Assembly: GCA_002319795.1 (NCBI GenBank)
Contig: DCFU01000006.1
Location: 1 to 15,445 of the forward strand
Source of the DNA: Megamonas sp. UBA1796
Lineage (GTDB): Bacteria > Bacillota > Negativicutes > Selenomonadales > Selenomonadaceae
DNA: 15,445 nt
Direction: 5' to 3'
This document shows positions 1 to 7,292 of this stretch, one piece after another. The notes beneath the pieces are model-generated. The model searched no databases, had not been told where the DNA came from, and saw only the letters and a list, made by a program, of their open reading frames with translations. Both the position numbers and the translations under genes were made by a program. Numbering within the stretch: position 1 is the first letter of the stretch; every line of letters starts with the position of its first letter.

Positions 1-51
1 TCCTCTAAACCGAGAAGGCCGCAGTGCCACACATAACACCTTTTTGAACAT
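1..51 (-). CDS. Start of an unidentified gene downstream of the conjugation gene, cut by the window edge
   Basis: An ATG at 51-49 is preceded by a good Shine-Dalgarno sequence (AGAAGGG on the minus strand, 59-65) with a 7-nt gap. It opens a frame of 17 codons that runs off the window, beginning MFKKVLCVALRPSRFRG. It starts 18 bases after the stop of the M23/TrbL-like gene on the same strand, so the two are probably co-transcribed. Too little protein is visible to name a family. A role in the same transfer apparatus is only a guess from position. Confidence 0.45.
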   Translation of the reverse strand, partial: MFKKVLCVALRPSRFRG

Positions 52-69
52 AGTTTTTCCCTTCTTTCT

Positions 70-1872
70 TTATTCATTAGTAAATCGGAATCCCAGACCA
101 CCAAATTGTTCCATAAGCATTTTTGACAGCCGGTCCCCTAAAATGACAAAAATCAAACACAACAGCGTTAATTTGAATAAAACAATGAAGTTTATGACCG
201 TTACGGGAACGATACTTCCTCGCGCCCCACAAACTTTTGCCCAATAGATTTCGGTCGAAGTCCAGCCCTGCCCGACTGCACCACCTCCGCCATTCCAGGC
301 CAGTGCGACATCATGCCAGTTCCCATACATTTGGTAATAGATCTCCATTTTATGCCTGGCTACACGGTCTTGTATTTCCGCAGGCCAGGGCAAAGGCGGG
401 GCTGGTTCTACGCCTGCTTCCTCGCACCAGCTTTCCCAGTTCGAGTAGCTGATTTGATAGGCCCCGAAGCCGTATCCATCGTCCGATGGTGTGTTATATG
501 GGTCACTTGAGCCTCCCGTTTCTACGGCACGTATCCGTGCCATGAAGTCCTCGATGCTGCCTATGTTGGCTCCCGTTGCATATTGGCTGCTGTTCTGGTT
601 GGGCATTTGTTGTGAAAAAAAGGTACTCACGGTAATATTCTGCATCGTGGTCTGCAGCATCATCGAAAACATACAGAAGAAGAGAAGCTTAATAGAGGCA
701 GCAAAGATACCATTCAATCCATTGGCCGCATAGTGCCGGACATGCCGTTCCCCGGCGAAAATGAAGGAAGTGAACCCGAACAATGTGACCATGTAAAATT
801 CGATATAGGCCATAGCAATTTGGATCCCGATGAGTAAAAAACACGCGGTCATGATGATGCCGAAAATAGCGCAGGGCAGTATGATGGCCATTTTCGTTAT
901 CATATCCGCCATGCCATGGAATTTATTGAATTCCGTAAACAATGGCGTTATGATTTGCATCCCTTTCTGAACGATGTCGGTAGGATCTGACATGATTTTT
1001 CCGGCCTGCTCTTCGGTGCCTCCCATACTCATACCACCAACGGTGACGAAGAAATGCCGCGCCAGATTGGCAATCGTATCACCCCAATTGAACAATAGAA
1101 AAATCAGGATGGCATAGAAAAACACCTTGTAGGCGAACCACTTGGCGAGGCCTTCCCCACCATTTGCATCGAGGCTTTTAAAGGTAAGGGCTACGGCAAA
1201 ATCGATGGTAATCAGGATCATCAGCAGCTTGTTCATGATACTCTTTAAAACATGGAACCCCTTGGTGCAGGTATCCCCGATGGCCTGAATGGCTTCACGG
1301 ATTGGTTTGGCAAAATCGAACGATGCGTCAAAATTGAAGGGAATGGATTCTCCATCCATGGCTTCGCTCCCTGAACCCGAACCAGCCGTAATTTCCGGGC
1401 AGAAGACGGACGGGTCCGTTGGGACACTGGACAAGCGTACTTCAAAATGCAGATGCGGCCCGGTAGAATTCCCCGTGGAGCCAACAAACCCGATGGGACT
1501 TCCCTGCGTTACTGGAGTCCCCGGTAAAACCGTCGGCGAACCATCCTCCATATGGCCGTAAAGTGTCGTCAGACCTTGTCCATGGTCGATGATGCAGGTA
1601 TTCCCATAGCCTTCCATCCATCCGGCATAGGCCACGGTACCATCGGCAGCAGCGAGTACCGTTGTGCCTTCATCGGCAGCCAAATCAACGCCTGTATGCC
1701 CCTTCCATTCTCCCGTGATGGGATGATATCTGTAACCAAAGGGAGAGGTTTCCTGCCAGGAACCACCCACAGGCAGCAGCATGGATACGGATTGTGTTTG
1801 AGCAAAGACCGGATTCGAATAAAATATTGTACTTAGGAACAGAACAACAAAAAGAGCTATTTGTTTCAGCAT
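70..1872 (-). CDS. Conjugation-type membrane protein: M23 peptidase + TrbL/VirB6-like region + lysozyme-like domain
   Basis: A 600-residue protein if started at the ATG at 1872. That start is chosen because GGAGAGGGG lies 7 nt upstream and the protein then opens with a signal peptide (LFVVLFLST, probable cleavage after VFA, residue 24). A start 25 codons upstream is open but would bury the signal peptide. Residues about 40-150 form an M23 endopeptidase domain with H59 and D63 (GHTGVD), H107 (YGHM) and HLH at 140-142. Residues about 200-420 contain several long hydrophobic stretches, as in TrbL/VirB6 channel proteins. Residues about 439-550 look like a lysozyme/transglycosylase fold: AVETGG with the likely catalytic Glu near 451, GAYQIS, and WNGGGG. 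A final membrane helix follows. The likely job is local cell-wall opening coupled to a type IV secretion channel. The family call rests on motifs; the exact transfer system is unknown. Confidence 0.8.
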   Translation of the reverse strand: MLKQIALFVVLFLSTIFYSNPVFAQTQSVSMLLPVGGSWQETSPFGYRYHPITGEWKGHTGVDLAADEGTTVLAAADGTVAYAGWMEGYGNTCIIDHGQGLTTLYGHMEDGSPTVLPGTPVTQGSPIGFVGSTGNSTGPHLHFEVRLSSVPTDPSVFCPEITAGSGSGSEAMDGESIPFNFDASFDFAKPIREAIQAIGDTCTKGFHVLKSIMNKLLMILITIDFAVALTFKSLDANGGEGLAKWFAYKVFFYAILIFLLFNWGDTIANLARHFFVTVGGMSMGGTEEQAGKIMSDPTDIVQKGMQIITPLFTEFNKFHGMADMITKMAIILPCAIFGIIMTACFLLIGIQIAMAYIEFYMVTLFGFTSFIFAGERHVRHYAANGLNGIFAASIKLLFFCMFSMMLQTTMQNITVSTFFSQQMPNQNSSQYATGANIGSIEDFMARIRAVETGGSSDPYNTPSDDGYGFGAYQISYSNWESWCEEAGVEPAPPLPWPAEIQDRVARHKMEIYYQMYGNWHDVALAWNGGGGAVGQGWTSTEIYWAKVCGARGSIVPVTVINFIVLFKLTLLCLIFVILGDRLSKMLMEQFGGLGFRFTNE

Positions 1873-2043
1873 GGATAAACCCCTCTCCAAATGGTTTATC
1901 TTAAGCTTACTATCAAATAGCTCTTTTAAAATCTTGTGTTTTTGCATATTTCTGCGTCCAAAAGACTATTACATCAATAAATCCGGTAAAATCACCAAAT
2001 TTCTATGTTCCTAAATCTCGATTTTATTCAAAATCACAAACTA

Positions 2044-3276
2044 GTATTGCGTAACATCTAAATGTTGACGACGGGGTACAAATGCTTAAGCTTTACTCGA
2101 GCATCCTCTATAGAAAATTGCCATTCAACGCCATGTTGCTTTTTGTTTCGATCTTTACACCACGGAGCCAGAAGAGATTTCAAGGTTTTAAGATCTGGGA
2201 TTCGTTGGGATCCGATGCATTGTCTGCCTAATGCTGATAACTCAATTTCAGCAATATCAAGCCAACTGCCGTGTTTCGGTGTAAAGTGAATTTCTAAACG
2301 GCTTGCAAGTTCAAAAGCATATTGAGGCTCAAAGGTTTGATAAAGTGAAGCGATTGTATGCGTGTTAAGATTATCCATAACGAGAATCACCTTTTTCACA
2401 TGAGGATATCGTTCAACTAACAGCCATTCCATTTGCTTGGCCCAATCGGTTCTTGTTCGATGTTCCAATGCATCGGCATAACGCCATCCTGCCAGAGGTT
2501 CTGTAAACATAAAGATTGTTGCTGTACCATTTCGGATATATTCATTATCCTCATATTCAATCCTTCCATTTTTGGAGTGAATGCTCCTGCGAGCGGAAGC
2601 AAAGAACTGTACTGGTTTTTCATCCATACAAACTACGGGTATATCCGCGTTGTACAGCCTACTATAGATGGCAAGGACATCCTCCATGGCTGCAACAAAG
2701 GCAGCATTTTGCTCTGGAGGGATACACCAACCTTTTTTCCAGTGAGGCTTAAATTCGTTTTTTTTAGGATGCGTGAGACGGTCATATGAGATATGGATTC
2801 CACGTAGTTCAGTTCTACACATTTCTCAGCAATAAGGCGCACGGACCATCTATGATAACCCTTTGGAGGATTGCCGCATGCCATGGCAACGATGTGGGCT
2901 TCGACATCTCCAGTAATTTTTGGTGGGACTGGAGGCGTTATCCGTTTTTTGCGCTGGATAGCAGCTTGTAAGCCATTATTCGCATATGCAGTCCTTACGT
3001 TCTGAATCGTAGTCGGTGATGTACTAAAAGCAACCGCTGTTTCCGCAACCGTCCTATGTTTTTTGTTTGCTTTGTCGGAAGCAAGAAGAATGTTGGCTCT
3101 CAATATGGCTTTGGCTGGGGAATTTCCTTTTGTAACAATATTACGTAAGGTGTTTTGTCTGATGGGCTAAGCTCAATAGAATATTTTACAGATGGCATAT
3201 TATACCGGCCTCCTTCGTATAGGTATAGCATACCACTATAAAAGAGAATATGCTAGTTTTAGATGTTACATAATAC
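2044..3276 (-). mobile_element. IS630-family insertion sequence
   Basis: The ends are inverted repeats: GTATTGCGTAACATCTAAA at 2044-2062, and on the opposite strand GTATTATGTAACATCTAAA at 3276-3258, differing at two positions. Each end is flanked by TA (2042-2043 and 3277-3278), the target duplicated by this family. The element is 1233 bp and carries one transposase gene on the minus strand. It lies upstream of the conjugation gene, whose start is about 170 bp away, and on the chromosome side of the tRNA fragment. Confidence 0.85.
2058..3198 (-). pseudogene. IS630-family transposase, disrupted in two places
   Basis: The natural start is the ATG at 3198, with AAGGAGG 10 nt upstream, giving MPSVKYSIELSPSDKT. 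Near 3148-3156 the frame is lost: the homologous continuation TLRNIVTKGNSPAKAILRAN is in another frame, as if one base had been deleted. The middle part carries a helix-turn-helix region (VAETAVAFSTSPTTIQNV). A second shift falls in a run of eight A (2758-2765, minus-strand sense), after which the catalytic part continues in the -1 frame. DDE residues are visible: D in VVCMDEKP, D in VILVMDNLNTH and E in WLDIAEIE. The A-run shift could be programmed slippage. The 5' shift has no slippery motif, so I call the copy decayed. Confidence 0.7.
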
Positions 3277-3330
3277 TAGCATAGGAGGTTTTTAGTTCAC
3301 CCGCAGTAACGCTTCTGCTTACTCTGTTCT

Positions 3331-3347
3331 CCCCAGCATAGCTGGGG
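3331..3347. repeat. GC-rich hairpin, function unknown
   Basis: CCCCAGC and GCTGGGG form a perfect 7-bp stem around an ATA loop. There is no clean U-tract on either side, so it is not a typical terminator. Shape and size resemble the hairpins at IS200/IS605 ends, but no transposase is adjacent. It sits between the IS630 end and the tRNA terminator. Confidence 0.4.
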
Positions 3348-3365
3348 GACTAATGTTTTCATTTA

Positions 3366-3406
3366 CAAAAATAAAAACAGGTACCGGATAAAATCCGACT
3401 ACCTGT
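3366..3406 (-). terminator. Rho-independent terminator downstream of the tRNA fragment
   Basis: On the minus strand ACAGGTA (3406-3400) pairs with TACCTGT (3383-3377). An inner 5-bp stem CGGAT/ATCCG is also present, and a T-rich tract (TTTTTATTTTT) follows. It lies 12 bp past the tRNA 3' end, where a native tRNA terminator is expected. This supports the view that sequence to the left of 3418 is the original 3' flank of that tRNA gene. Confidence 0.7.
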
Positions 3407-3417
3407 TAATTTACTAG

Positions 3418-3459
3418 TGGGGCATACTGGTTTCGAACCAGTGATCTCTTGAATGTGAA
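3418..3459 (-). other. 3' half of a tRNA gene (Val-CAC-like), candidate attachment site
   Basis: Read on the minus strand, these 42 nt match tRNA positions 32 to 73 with canonical spacing. There is a 7-nt anticodon loop TTCACAT (U33, anticodon CAC), the 3' anticodon strand TCAAG and a 5-nt variable loop. The T-arm is perfect (ACTGG, loop TTCGAAA, CCAGT), then comes the acceptor strand ATGCCCC and discriminator A. CCA is not encoded. The upstream bases (TCAGA) do not pair with TCAAG and no D-arm or 5' acceptor strand (GGGGCAT) precedes it, so the 5' half is absent. A fragment that begins exactly at the anticodon loop is the classic remnant left at the far end of an element integrated into a tRNA gene. 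The element would then lie to the right, on the Fic/CBASS side. The amino-acid identity depends on this loop alone. Confidence 0.65.
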
Positions 3460-3553
3460 TCTGATTTTGACACTTTTTTTCATGTCCTAAATGCCACAGA
3501 TTCGCGGGTTTACTGCATTTTCATCATGAACCTTCACGGCATATTTTCGCCGC

Positions 3554-3574
3554 GTTGCTACACGGTTGCTACAC
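3554..3574. repeat. Tandem direct repeat GTTGCTACAC near the candidate att site
   Basis: Two perfect 10-base copies, GTTGCTACAC at 3554-3563 and 3565-3574, are separated by one base. They lie about 100 bp inside the tRNA fragment. Short direct repeats at that distance are where integrase arm-binding sites are often found, but this role is a guess. The rest of 3460-3670 shows no convincing gene. A 25-codon frame (3635-3558, minus) ends here and could be the tail of a decayed gene. Confidence 0.4.
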
Positions 3575-3670
3575 TTTTTTGTATCACAGCACCATTATTA
3601 AAAGCTTGGCCAACATTCTCTGGAAACTTCATCATGAAACGTCAACCTATGCTGAAATACGAATTTCGTT

Positions 3671-4744
3671 TTAAGATCCCGCTTCCTGTACCACATCAAA
3701 CAAACGCTTATTAAGATAAATGCGTTCTTTGCCGATTTTTTGCGATGTAAGAAAGCCTGCATCTTCAAGTGCCGTTAAATAGCCGGCCGCTGTTTTCCGG
3801 GAAACACTGAGCCCGGTTTCAATGTAAGCTGTTTTGGTATAAAATTCGTAAAACAGCAATTCGACTAATTCTTTAGAATACACCCGTGGCAGGGATTCCT
3901 TAATATTTTCCGCCGTCTTGTCTACCACTGCATTAATTTTTTTGACCAATAGCAAAGTTTCCTCTGCAGTTTGCTCAATACCGTCTAGAATAAAGAGAAC
4001 CCATTCCTCCCAGCCTTTCTTAGTCCTGACTTCCTGCAACAGCCGATAATAGGCTGTTTTATTTCGTATGATATATTTACTGAGATACAAAATGGGACTA
4101 TCCAGCAGTTCTTTAAGAACCAGATATAAAACATTAATGATTCTTCCGGTCCGCCCGTTGCCATCGTAAAAAGGATGAATCGACTCAAACTGATAATGTA
4201 CCACGGCCAATTTCACCAGCGGATCAACCGCATCATAGTCGTCATTTAAATATTTCTCCAGGTTGGACATCAATTCAAGAATTTCCTGTTCTCCACTGGG
4301 CGGTGTATAAACCACTTCGCCAGTCGTCTGATTTTGCAAAACCGTCCCCGGTAATTTTCTTATCCCTGCACGATTTTTCTCAATGTCTTGCTGTATTTCA
4401 ATGATCATGTTCGTTGTCATGATTTTGTTTGCTTTAACTAACTCATAACCCTTCCAAAGTGCCGTCCGGTAATTCACTACTTCTTTTGCCGCAGGATTAT
4501 TATAATTGAATTGTGACATAGCCTTAAATAGTTCATCATGTGTTGTGATGATATTTTCTATTTCAGAACTGTCTTTCGCTTCATTAATGGTTATAGCATT
4601 TATTAAAATGTTTTTGTTAGGCATCGTATCGGCAAAGCCTTTTAATTCAGCCAGAGCTCTATGCGATCTGGCAAGCTGCTTTAAAACTATTTTGGTTTCA
4701 AGGTCAATATCCGGCGGTAACAGATTCAATGTGCTATCTTGCAT
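3671..4744 (-). CDS. Fic-domain protein (probable AMP transferase) with C-terminal winged helix
   Basis: A 357-residue protein starting at the ATG at 4744. It is preferred over the in-frame ATG at 4762 because AGAGGTG lies 6 nt before it and the predicted transcript starts at about 4759. The Fic core is visible as HPFYDGNGRTGR (residues 190-201), matching HPFx[D/E]GNGRxxR, with the catalytic His first. Near the N-terminus SSEIEN (59-64) matches the inhibitory helix motif [S/T]xxxE[G/N], so it is probably a self-inhibited class II Fic enzyme. The last 70 residues (GLSVSRKTAAGYLTALEDAG) look like a winged helix-turn-helix, suggesting DNA binding or autoregulation. Such proteins usually transfer AMP from ATP to a hydroxyl on a target protein. 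The target is unknown. It has its own promoter and lies beyond the CBASS terminator, so it is probably not part of that operon. Confidence 0.9.
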   Translation of the reverse strand: MQDSTLNLLPPDIDLETKIVLKQLARSHRALAELKGFADTMPNKNILINAITINEAKDSSEIENIITTHDELFKAMSQFNYNNPAAKEVVNYRTALWKGYELVKANKIMTTNMIIEIQQDIEKNRAGIRKLPGTVLQNQTTGEVVYTPPSGEQEILELMSNLEKYLNDDYDAVDPLVKLAVVHYQFESIHPFYDGNGRTGRIINVLYLVLKELLDSPILYLSKYIIRNKTAYYRLLQEVRTKKGWEEWVLFILDGIEQTAEETLLLVKKINAVVDKTAENIKESLPRVYSKELVELLFYEFYTKTAYIETGLSVSRKTAAGYLTALEDAGFLTSQKIGKERIYLNKRLFDVVQEAGS

Positions 4745-4765
4745 TTTATCACCTCTCTTCATACC

Positions 4766-4794
4766 ATTATATGGGTAAACTCTTCACATATCAA
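4766..4794 (-). promoter_or_regulatory. Sigma-70-type promoter of the Fic gene
   Basis: On the minus strand TTGATA (4794-4789) and a perfect TATAAT (4771-4766) are separated by 17 bp. Initiation would fall near 4759, 15 bases before the chosen ATG at 4744, and would exclude the upstream ATG at 4762. Confidence 0.75.
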
Positions 4795-4804
4795 TATAAC
4801 ATAG

Positions 4805-4850
4805 GTAAAAAAATAAAAAAATTACCCACGTTATTGAAACGTGGGTAATT
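4805..4850 (-). terminator. Strong rho-independent terminator of the CBASS operon
   Basis: AATTACCCACGTT (4820-4832) and AACGTGGGTAATT (4838-4850) form a perfect 13-bp stem with a 5-nt loop. On the minus strand it is followed by TTTTTTTATTTTTTT. It ends the CBASS transcript and separates it from the Fic promoter, whose -35 lies about 10 bp further on. Confidence 0.9.
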
Positions 4851-4885
4851 ACTACCTATATGCATTAAATTCAAAGAATGTTACT

Positions 4886-4969
4886 CTACACAGTCTTCCT
4901 TTCCGGCACCGAATTCAATTTAAACTTCTTATTCATATATACCACGATCAATGTACCAAGGATTGCCAA
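4886..4969 (-). CDS. Possible 27-residue peptide with a hydrophobic stretch at the end of the CBASS operon
   Basis: A short frame opens right after cap3. TTG at 4969 is preceded by GGTGAG with an 8-nt gap, and the frame ends with TAG at 4886. The product would begin MAILGTLIVVYMNKKFKLN: a hydrophobic segment followed by a basic stretch (KKFK), then a polar tail ending RKTV. It lies between cap3 and the operon terminator, so it would be transcribed with CBASS. The TTG start matches the TTG starts of cap2 and cap3. Against it: it is very short, the hydrophobic part is only about 11-12 residues unless translation enters from upstream, and no homologue is known to me. It could also be chance or the remnant of a larger gene. 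Confidence 0.3.
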   Translation of the reverse strand: MAILGTLIVVYMNKKFKLNSVPERKTV

Positions 4970-4974
4970 AGATG

Positions 4975-5469
4975 TTACTCACCATTGTCCAATTCCAAAC
5001 TAACATATTTCTGCTTACGTGGAAATACATAGCCATTAGCGCTCCACTTTTGTTTAGGATAACCTCCTACGATTAACAAAATGGGTTCTGGACAGTTATA
5101 CTTTGGGGCATTAGCAGTATTGCTCATCGCAGCAACATCTTTTCCACTCAAAACGGGTGATGCGCCGGGGTGAAAATGCCATTCCCCTAAGTAATAATGA
5201 TGTCTTCGGCGCCATGCTGTATTTAGCAATTTTTGCAATCCACCTACGCCCCGGTAAAACCATGTTTTCCCCGCAGTTGAATCCGTTGACGGTCCAGTGA
5301 TCTCCGTAACAATTGCACAATTATGAGTATCATTATAGTGACCAATTAATAACCCACCAGTTTCATTGCCTTGCGCATCGATACAAATACGAAGTATAGT
5401 ATTGAGTTCACTTTCATTTACTTTGATTGCAAACAAATCATTCAAACTTTTGTAATATAAAGAACTCAA
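4975..5469 (-). CDS. cap3: CBASS Cap3: JAMM-type deconjugating isopeptidase
   Basis: A 164-residue Mov34/MPN/PAD-1-like metalloprotease. The JAMM motif is complete: E36 in GNETGGLLIG, then H98-F-H100-P followed by six residues, S108, two residues and D111 (HxHPx6SxxD). In type II CBASS this enzyme cuts the bond that Cap2 forms between the CD-NTase C-terminus and a target, tuning the system down. The start is TTG at 5469, fixed by a strong AAGGAGG (5477-5483) 7 nt upstream inside the end of cap2. The TTG shares the four bases TTGA with the cap2 stop, implying translational coupling. No signal peptide or membrane helix is visible, so it should be cytoplasmic. Confidence 0.92.
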   Translation of the reverse strand: MSSLYYKSLNDLFAIKVNESELNTILRICIDAQGNETGGLLIGHYNDTHNCAIVTEITGPSTDSTAGKTWFYRGVGGLQKLLNTAWRRRHHYYLGEWHFHPGASPVLSGKDVAAMSNTANAPKYNCPEPILLIVGGYPKQKWSANGYVFPRKQKYVSLELDNGE

Positions 5470-7292
5470 TCTATTACCTCCTTACTTATCATCTGTACAC
5501 CCTTGAATTCACCCTCTTCCCATATTTGTTCAAACACTATGAGCGTTGGTTTCTCTGGAGGGCAAGACATTATTGCTTCAATAACTTTTATAGCTGCAGA
5601 ACTATGCAGCCAAACATCATCGATTCTTGCAGGAAAGGCAGGATGCCAGCATCCTACGCCATCTCTAGGCAATTCGTCATCATATTCTCCTATCTCTTGC
5701 TGTAACCAGAAGTGAACTCCGGAAACAAATTTTTCATGTAAAAATTGCTTTCCATACATGCTGAAAATAAAAATTCTCTTCCCGCCCAATCCAAGAGAAA
5801 CTGAAATAAATATTTTTTTATTCTCCCATTGATAATTGTCTAAGTTACTTAGAACAATGTCTGATCCAGTTGTTTCTAAAATTACTTCGTATTGTTGAAT
5901 AGCCTTTATAGTCTCAGGTGTAATCGGCGGAAATATTTCAGAATAACTTTTAATACAAGCATGAGGAGAAACCATATTCAGATGATTAGATAGTGCAGGT
6001 GCTTTGGGGTTATTCAGATTGCTCATATTCAACGTATGTCGAACTAGGTTGGCCATCTTCACAAAATCGGTGTCCATTATTCCTAGCTTCTCTAATCCAG
6101 CACGTACCAGCATTTCCGATAAAACTGAACCAACCGCTCCTGCACCAATTAATAAAGTTGATTTCAGCCCAACGATAGTATCAAGTTGCCCACGACTATT
6201 GAATTCAGATTTATTCCAATTTTCTGTGTCAGCCCATTCAATCGAGGTTCTATCTGTAAAAAAATTAATCTTATCACGTTGCCAATATCCCGTTTCATTT
6301 GTTCGGAATCCATTTGCTGTTTTTGAACCTCTTGATAAGACCGGTAATTTAAAAGCTTGCCAATATACCTGATAATTCGCTTCCTTCACCATTTTAGGAA
6401 TTGGATAACCTAGAAGTACAATATGCGGCATACCATCTCGTAATTGGGTAGATACTTCTTTTATTGCCTCTAATATATCAATATGCTGGCTCCTACATGC
6501 CTGCTTCAGTTCACTCCAATTAACAGGTGCCTGCCATGGAGAAATTACTGGAACCTCATTAAGTAGAATCCACGCACCCAATTTTCTACTGGCATTAAAT
6601 GCCTCAGTAATTGTTTTTCCCCACTTCACTGCCTTTACCATTTTTCTATGGAGAGTGTAAAAACTTACAACTGCTAGTGTATTAGCATTAATCTGCGCAA
6701 AATCTGCTAATCCAAAACGGCAAGAACATGTCCTCCAACTGGACAAATTGCGTGGATGTTCAGATACACCTACGACAGTGCTTTGCTGTTCAATAGAAAA
6801 AGCAGGCATTTCGAATGGGTCACCTGGTTCCAACAACTGATTCAAGGATGCTTTTGTAAGCCATAGCAGAGCCCGTCGAACATGCCATGCGAGACGCTCA
6901 TGTATTCCGTAGGGTTCACAATCATATTCTATTCGTCCTAACGCTCTTATGCTTGTATCTAAGCAAAGAGCACCACCTCTCCAAGGAACAGAAGAATCAG
7001 GTTCACCATTATAAGCTTGATGTGGAAACGTTACTGTTATTCCATTTTGCTTTGATGGGTAAACCTTTATTGCTCCCCAAGGATATCTTGATGTTGAGGT
7101 AATATACCAATTTGTAATTTTGGGTAAATGCTCGGTAGATACTATATCGGGAGTAAATTGGCAATAAAGTACCCATCTATCTACAAGATCATACCATCGC
7201 CAATCCTCCAATAACGTTACTCCTTTTACTCCATCCAATGCTCGGCGTGCAGCTAACAACTGTTCTGGTGGCTGTTTATGATCAGCAATCAA
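5466..7292 (-). CDS. cap2: CBASS Cap2: E2-E1 ubiquitin-transfer-like fusion (ThiF family)
   Basis: A 608-residue protein with two recognisable halves. Residues 1-160 resemble an E2 domain: YPWGAIKVYP, TFPHQAYN (88-95) and GALCL with the likely catalytic Cys110. Residues about 370-600 are an E1/ThiF adenylation domain: nucleotide-binding GAGAVGS (383-389), acidic D407 and D409, NLVRH (415-419) and a likely E1 catalytic Cys548 in GVGCWHP. A linker region of unclear fold lies between. Cap2 adenylates the C-terminus of the CD-NTase and conjugates it to targets, which primes the synthase. The start is TTG at 7292, overlapping the cap1 stop as TTGA, with a weak GGGGG about 12 nt upstream. Translation therefore probably depends on ribosomes finishing cap1. 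All expected catalytic residues are present. Confidence 0.93.
   Translation of the reverse strand: MIADHKQPPEQLLAARRALDGVKGVTLLEDWRWYDLVDRWVLYCQFTPDIVSTEHLPKITNWYITSTSRYPWGAIKVYPSKQNGITVTFPHQAYNGEPDSSVPWRGGALCLDTSIRALGRIEYDCEPYGIHERLAWHVRRALLWLTKASLNQLLEPGDPFEMPAFSIEQQSTVVGVSEHPRNLSSWRTCSCRFGLADFAQINANTLAVVSFYTLHRKMVKAVKWGKTITEAFNASRKLGAWILLNEVPVISPWQAPVNWSELKQACRSQHIDILEAIKEVSTQLRDGMPHIVLLGYPIPKMVKEANYQVYWQAFKLPVLSRGSKTANGFRTNETGYWQRDKINFFTDRTSIEWADTENWNKSEFNSRGQLDTIVGLKSTLLIGAGAVGSVLSEMLVRAGLEKLGIMDTDFVKMANLVRHTLNMSNLNNPKAPALSNHLNMVSPHACIKSYSEIFPPITPETIKAIQQYEVILETTGSDIVLSNLDNYQWENKKIFISVSLGLGGKRIFIFSMYGKQFLHEKFVSGVHFWLQQEIGEYDDELPRDGVGCWHPAFPARIDDVWLHSSAAIKVIEAIMSCPPEKPTLIVFEQIWEEGEFKGVQMISKEVID

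Noticed and set aside
1873..1947. Upstream start giving a 625-residue conjugation protein
   Set aside because: The extra 25 residues would precede a clear signal peptide, and the ATG at 1872 has a much better ribosome site.
2433..2789. 118-codon plus-strand frame opposite the IS630 transposase
   Set aside because: It is a shadow of the transposase region, with no family signal.
3331..3347. Hairpin considered as an IS605/TnpB right end or guide-RNA scaffold
   Set aside because: No tnpB or second end is present, and the flanking sequence gives no family match by eye, so it is listed only as a hairpin.
6004..6372. 122-codon plus-strand frame opposite cap2
   Set aside because: It is antisense to a gene with complete catalytic motifs, has low-complexity composition and no ribosome site.
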